A stretch of DNA of 64,000 nucleotides from Phascolomyces articulosus (taxonomy: Eukaryota; Mucoromycota; Mucoromycetes; Mucorales; Lichtheimiaceae), in assembly GCA_025677815.1 (NCBI GenBank), contig JAIXMP010000024.1, positions 310,001 through 374,000 on the forward strand. The letters are read 5' to 3'. A model generated the notes under the pieces. It was not told the origin of the DNA and made no database searches. It saw only the letters and a list, made by a program, of their open reading frames with translations. A program made the translations under genes and the position numbers. Positions 62,716 to 64,000 of the stretch are shown piece by piece; position 1 is the stretch's first letter, and every line of letters starts with the position of its first letter.

Positions 62716-64000
62716 TGTGTTTGAATAAGAATAAACGTTATCTTGAAAGATATAAAATCACGAGCAAATGTAAAGAGCTTGTGTGGGGTCGAAAGCCAAT
62801 AGAAAAAACCTGCCATGGAAAAATAATAATCCCGTCACCCGCAGTTGTAGTTAGGGTTTTCTCATTCAATGATAGAGATATCACACCCAAAAGCTTGATG
62901 ATCCAAATTATATACTTTGCTAAAAGAACAATAAAATGAGTTTATTCTTCTGACTAGGTTTTCATTGAAATGATGATGGTACAGATTCCATATGTGTGTT
63001 GTTCTCCTGTATTATTTATTACTACATGTTAATATTTTCTTACCGAAACTTGATAAAATAGCATCCTTCTCAAAAACCATGAGAGGATAAAGAATATGGG
63101 TCCTTCAGGGTCACATATTATTGGTATGGCCCACCCTGTGTGTAAGTAAATTATCAGTTTATTTTTATTCAAAATACATGGAAACAATAGATTTTTTTAG
63201 ATGGGCGACAGTAGTGCGAACGCATAAGGAAAGGTTATAGTCAGTTTTGAATTTTTTACTCACCCTAGATATGCCACACTGGTCTATGCTTACATAATTA
63301 AAAAAAATTACATCTTCCCGTGCATCTATTTAACTATACCATATACTTCACGCATTTTGATAGTTATTTTCTAAGCAACTTCATTTGTTGATCTTAAGTA
63401 TCTTGTTAGCGTCCTTGTAGCTTCATCAGAACTCGTAATAGGAAATAATAGCAACAACAGAAGAACAGGCTATCCATGTTGAATATGAAAGTCTTAAGGC
63501 TACCCTAAAAAGTATATCTAGTTAACAAAAAAAAAAAAGAGAATATCCTAAATTACTAAGCATTCTGTAAAATAATTATAATAGATCCTGTACTACATAT
63601 TCTCACAAGGGTTTTTATGGGCTCTTCTTTGTCAGAGTGTTTAAATGACATAATACTACCTGAATATCTTTGTAAGAAAAACAGATATGCATAGTATTAT
63701 TAAGCTAACAAAAAAGAAAAAAAATCTATTTTTATATTTCATCTTGTTTGCAGAAAACTCGTTTATATTCTATCCATGACTGTCTAAGCTATTACTCACA
63801 TCTTGCTTGGCGTATAAGAAAACATGATTAAACTTCATCGTCTATCCAAAGAGTTTGAGTGAAAACATGTTAGGTAGCAACTTATTAGTTTTATAACTTG
63901 ATATTTTTATATAACTATAGATCATCAGCTAAATTGATTGTAAGACAAATACATCAATCATAAGGTCTGGTAGTCAACAATACTATTTTTGAAAATTAAT
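62716..64000. other. AT-rich right edge
   Basis: About 1.3 kb with no gene recognised. An 84-codon plus ORF (62685-62939) overlaps the start of the small acidic ORF and has no domain. Confidence 0.45.

Overview
The window looks like nuclear DNA of an AT-rich filamentous fungus, most likely an early-diverging Mucoromycota (Mucorales-type) genome. The reasons are many short GT-AG introns (about 40 to 150 bp), short intergenic gaps, fungus-specific genes (a short CHS5, SEC16, CNS1, RSM25, GDT1) and relics of mobile elements in the gene-poor parts. The organism call is inference; there is no rRNA or marker sequence to confirm it.

Left half (1-33 kb) is a normal gene-dense housekeeping region, broken by one gene-poor island. 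Reading left to right: a Kelch-repeat protein running off the left edge (-); a seven-knuckle CCHC zinc protein of the CNBP/Gis2 type (-) divergent from tRNA-splicing endonuclease subunit SEN54 (+); a 16-exon oligopeptidase B (-) divergent from an unrecognised one-pass membrane protein (+); the Hsp90 co-chaperone CNS1 (-). Then 11.1-17.7 kb is an island of decayed DNA: a BRCT/Nbs1-like fragment, a perfect 25-bp-arm palindrome with TA ends (a minimal inverted-repeat element), and a broken gene whose tail resembles the zinc-ribbon end of Fanzor/TnpB-type proteins. Genes resume with a mitochondrial-type phospholipid scramblase (+), an M20-family amidohydrolase with two consecutive microexons (-), NAD-isocitrate dehydrogenase subunit 1 (+), a small Ser/Thr-rich ORF (-), GDT1/TMEM165 (-), mitochondrial ribosomal protein RSM25/mS23 (-), CHS5 (+), mitochondrial acyl carrier protein (+) and an ankyrin protein (-).

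The middle (36-47 kb) has two large glutamine-rich proteins: SEC16 (ER exit sites, about 1932 aa) and a SWIRM/ZZ/SANT chromatin-remodelling subunit of the Swi3/Rsc8 type. A small ORF between them looks like a paralogue of the one near 25.7 kb.

The right third (47-64 kb) is nearly gene-free and is the most unusual part. Two 68-aa single-domain WWE microproteins (49.1 and 57.8 kb) bracket a segment present in two long copies and one partial, decayed copy. Within it a block of about 215 bp next to a (TC)n tract is far better conserved than its flanks. The same interval holds a 494-bp inverted-repeat element with TA ends, a chain of exon-like fragments I cannot assign, and an ORF with a decayed duplicate. 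Beyond 58 kb I see only one small ORF and AT-rich DNA.

Functional themes: secretory trafficking (SEC16, CHS5, GDT1), mitochondrial function (IDH1, ACP1, RSM25, scramblase) and protein folding or turnover (CNS1, oligopeptidase B). Each gene has its own promoter region; most pairs are divergent or convergent and nothing suggests an operon.
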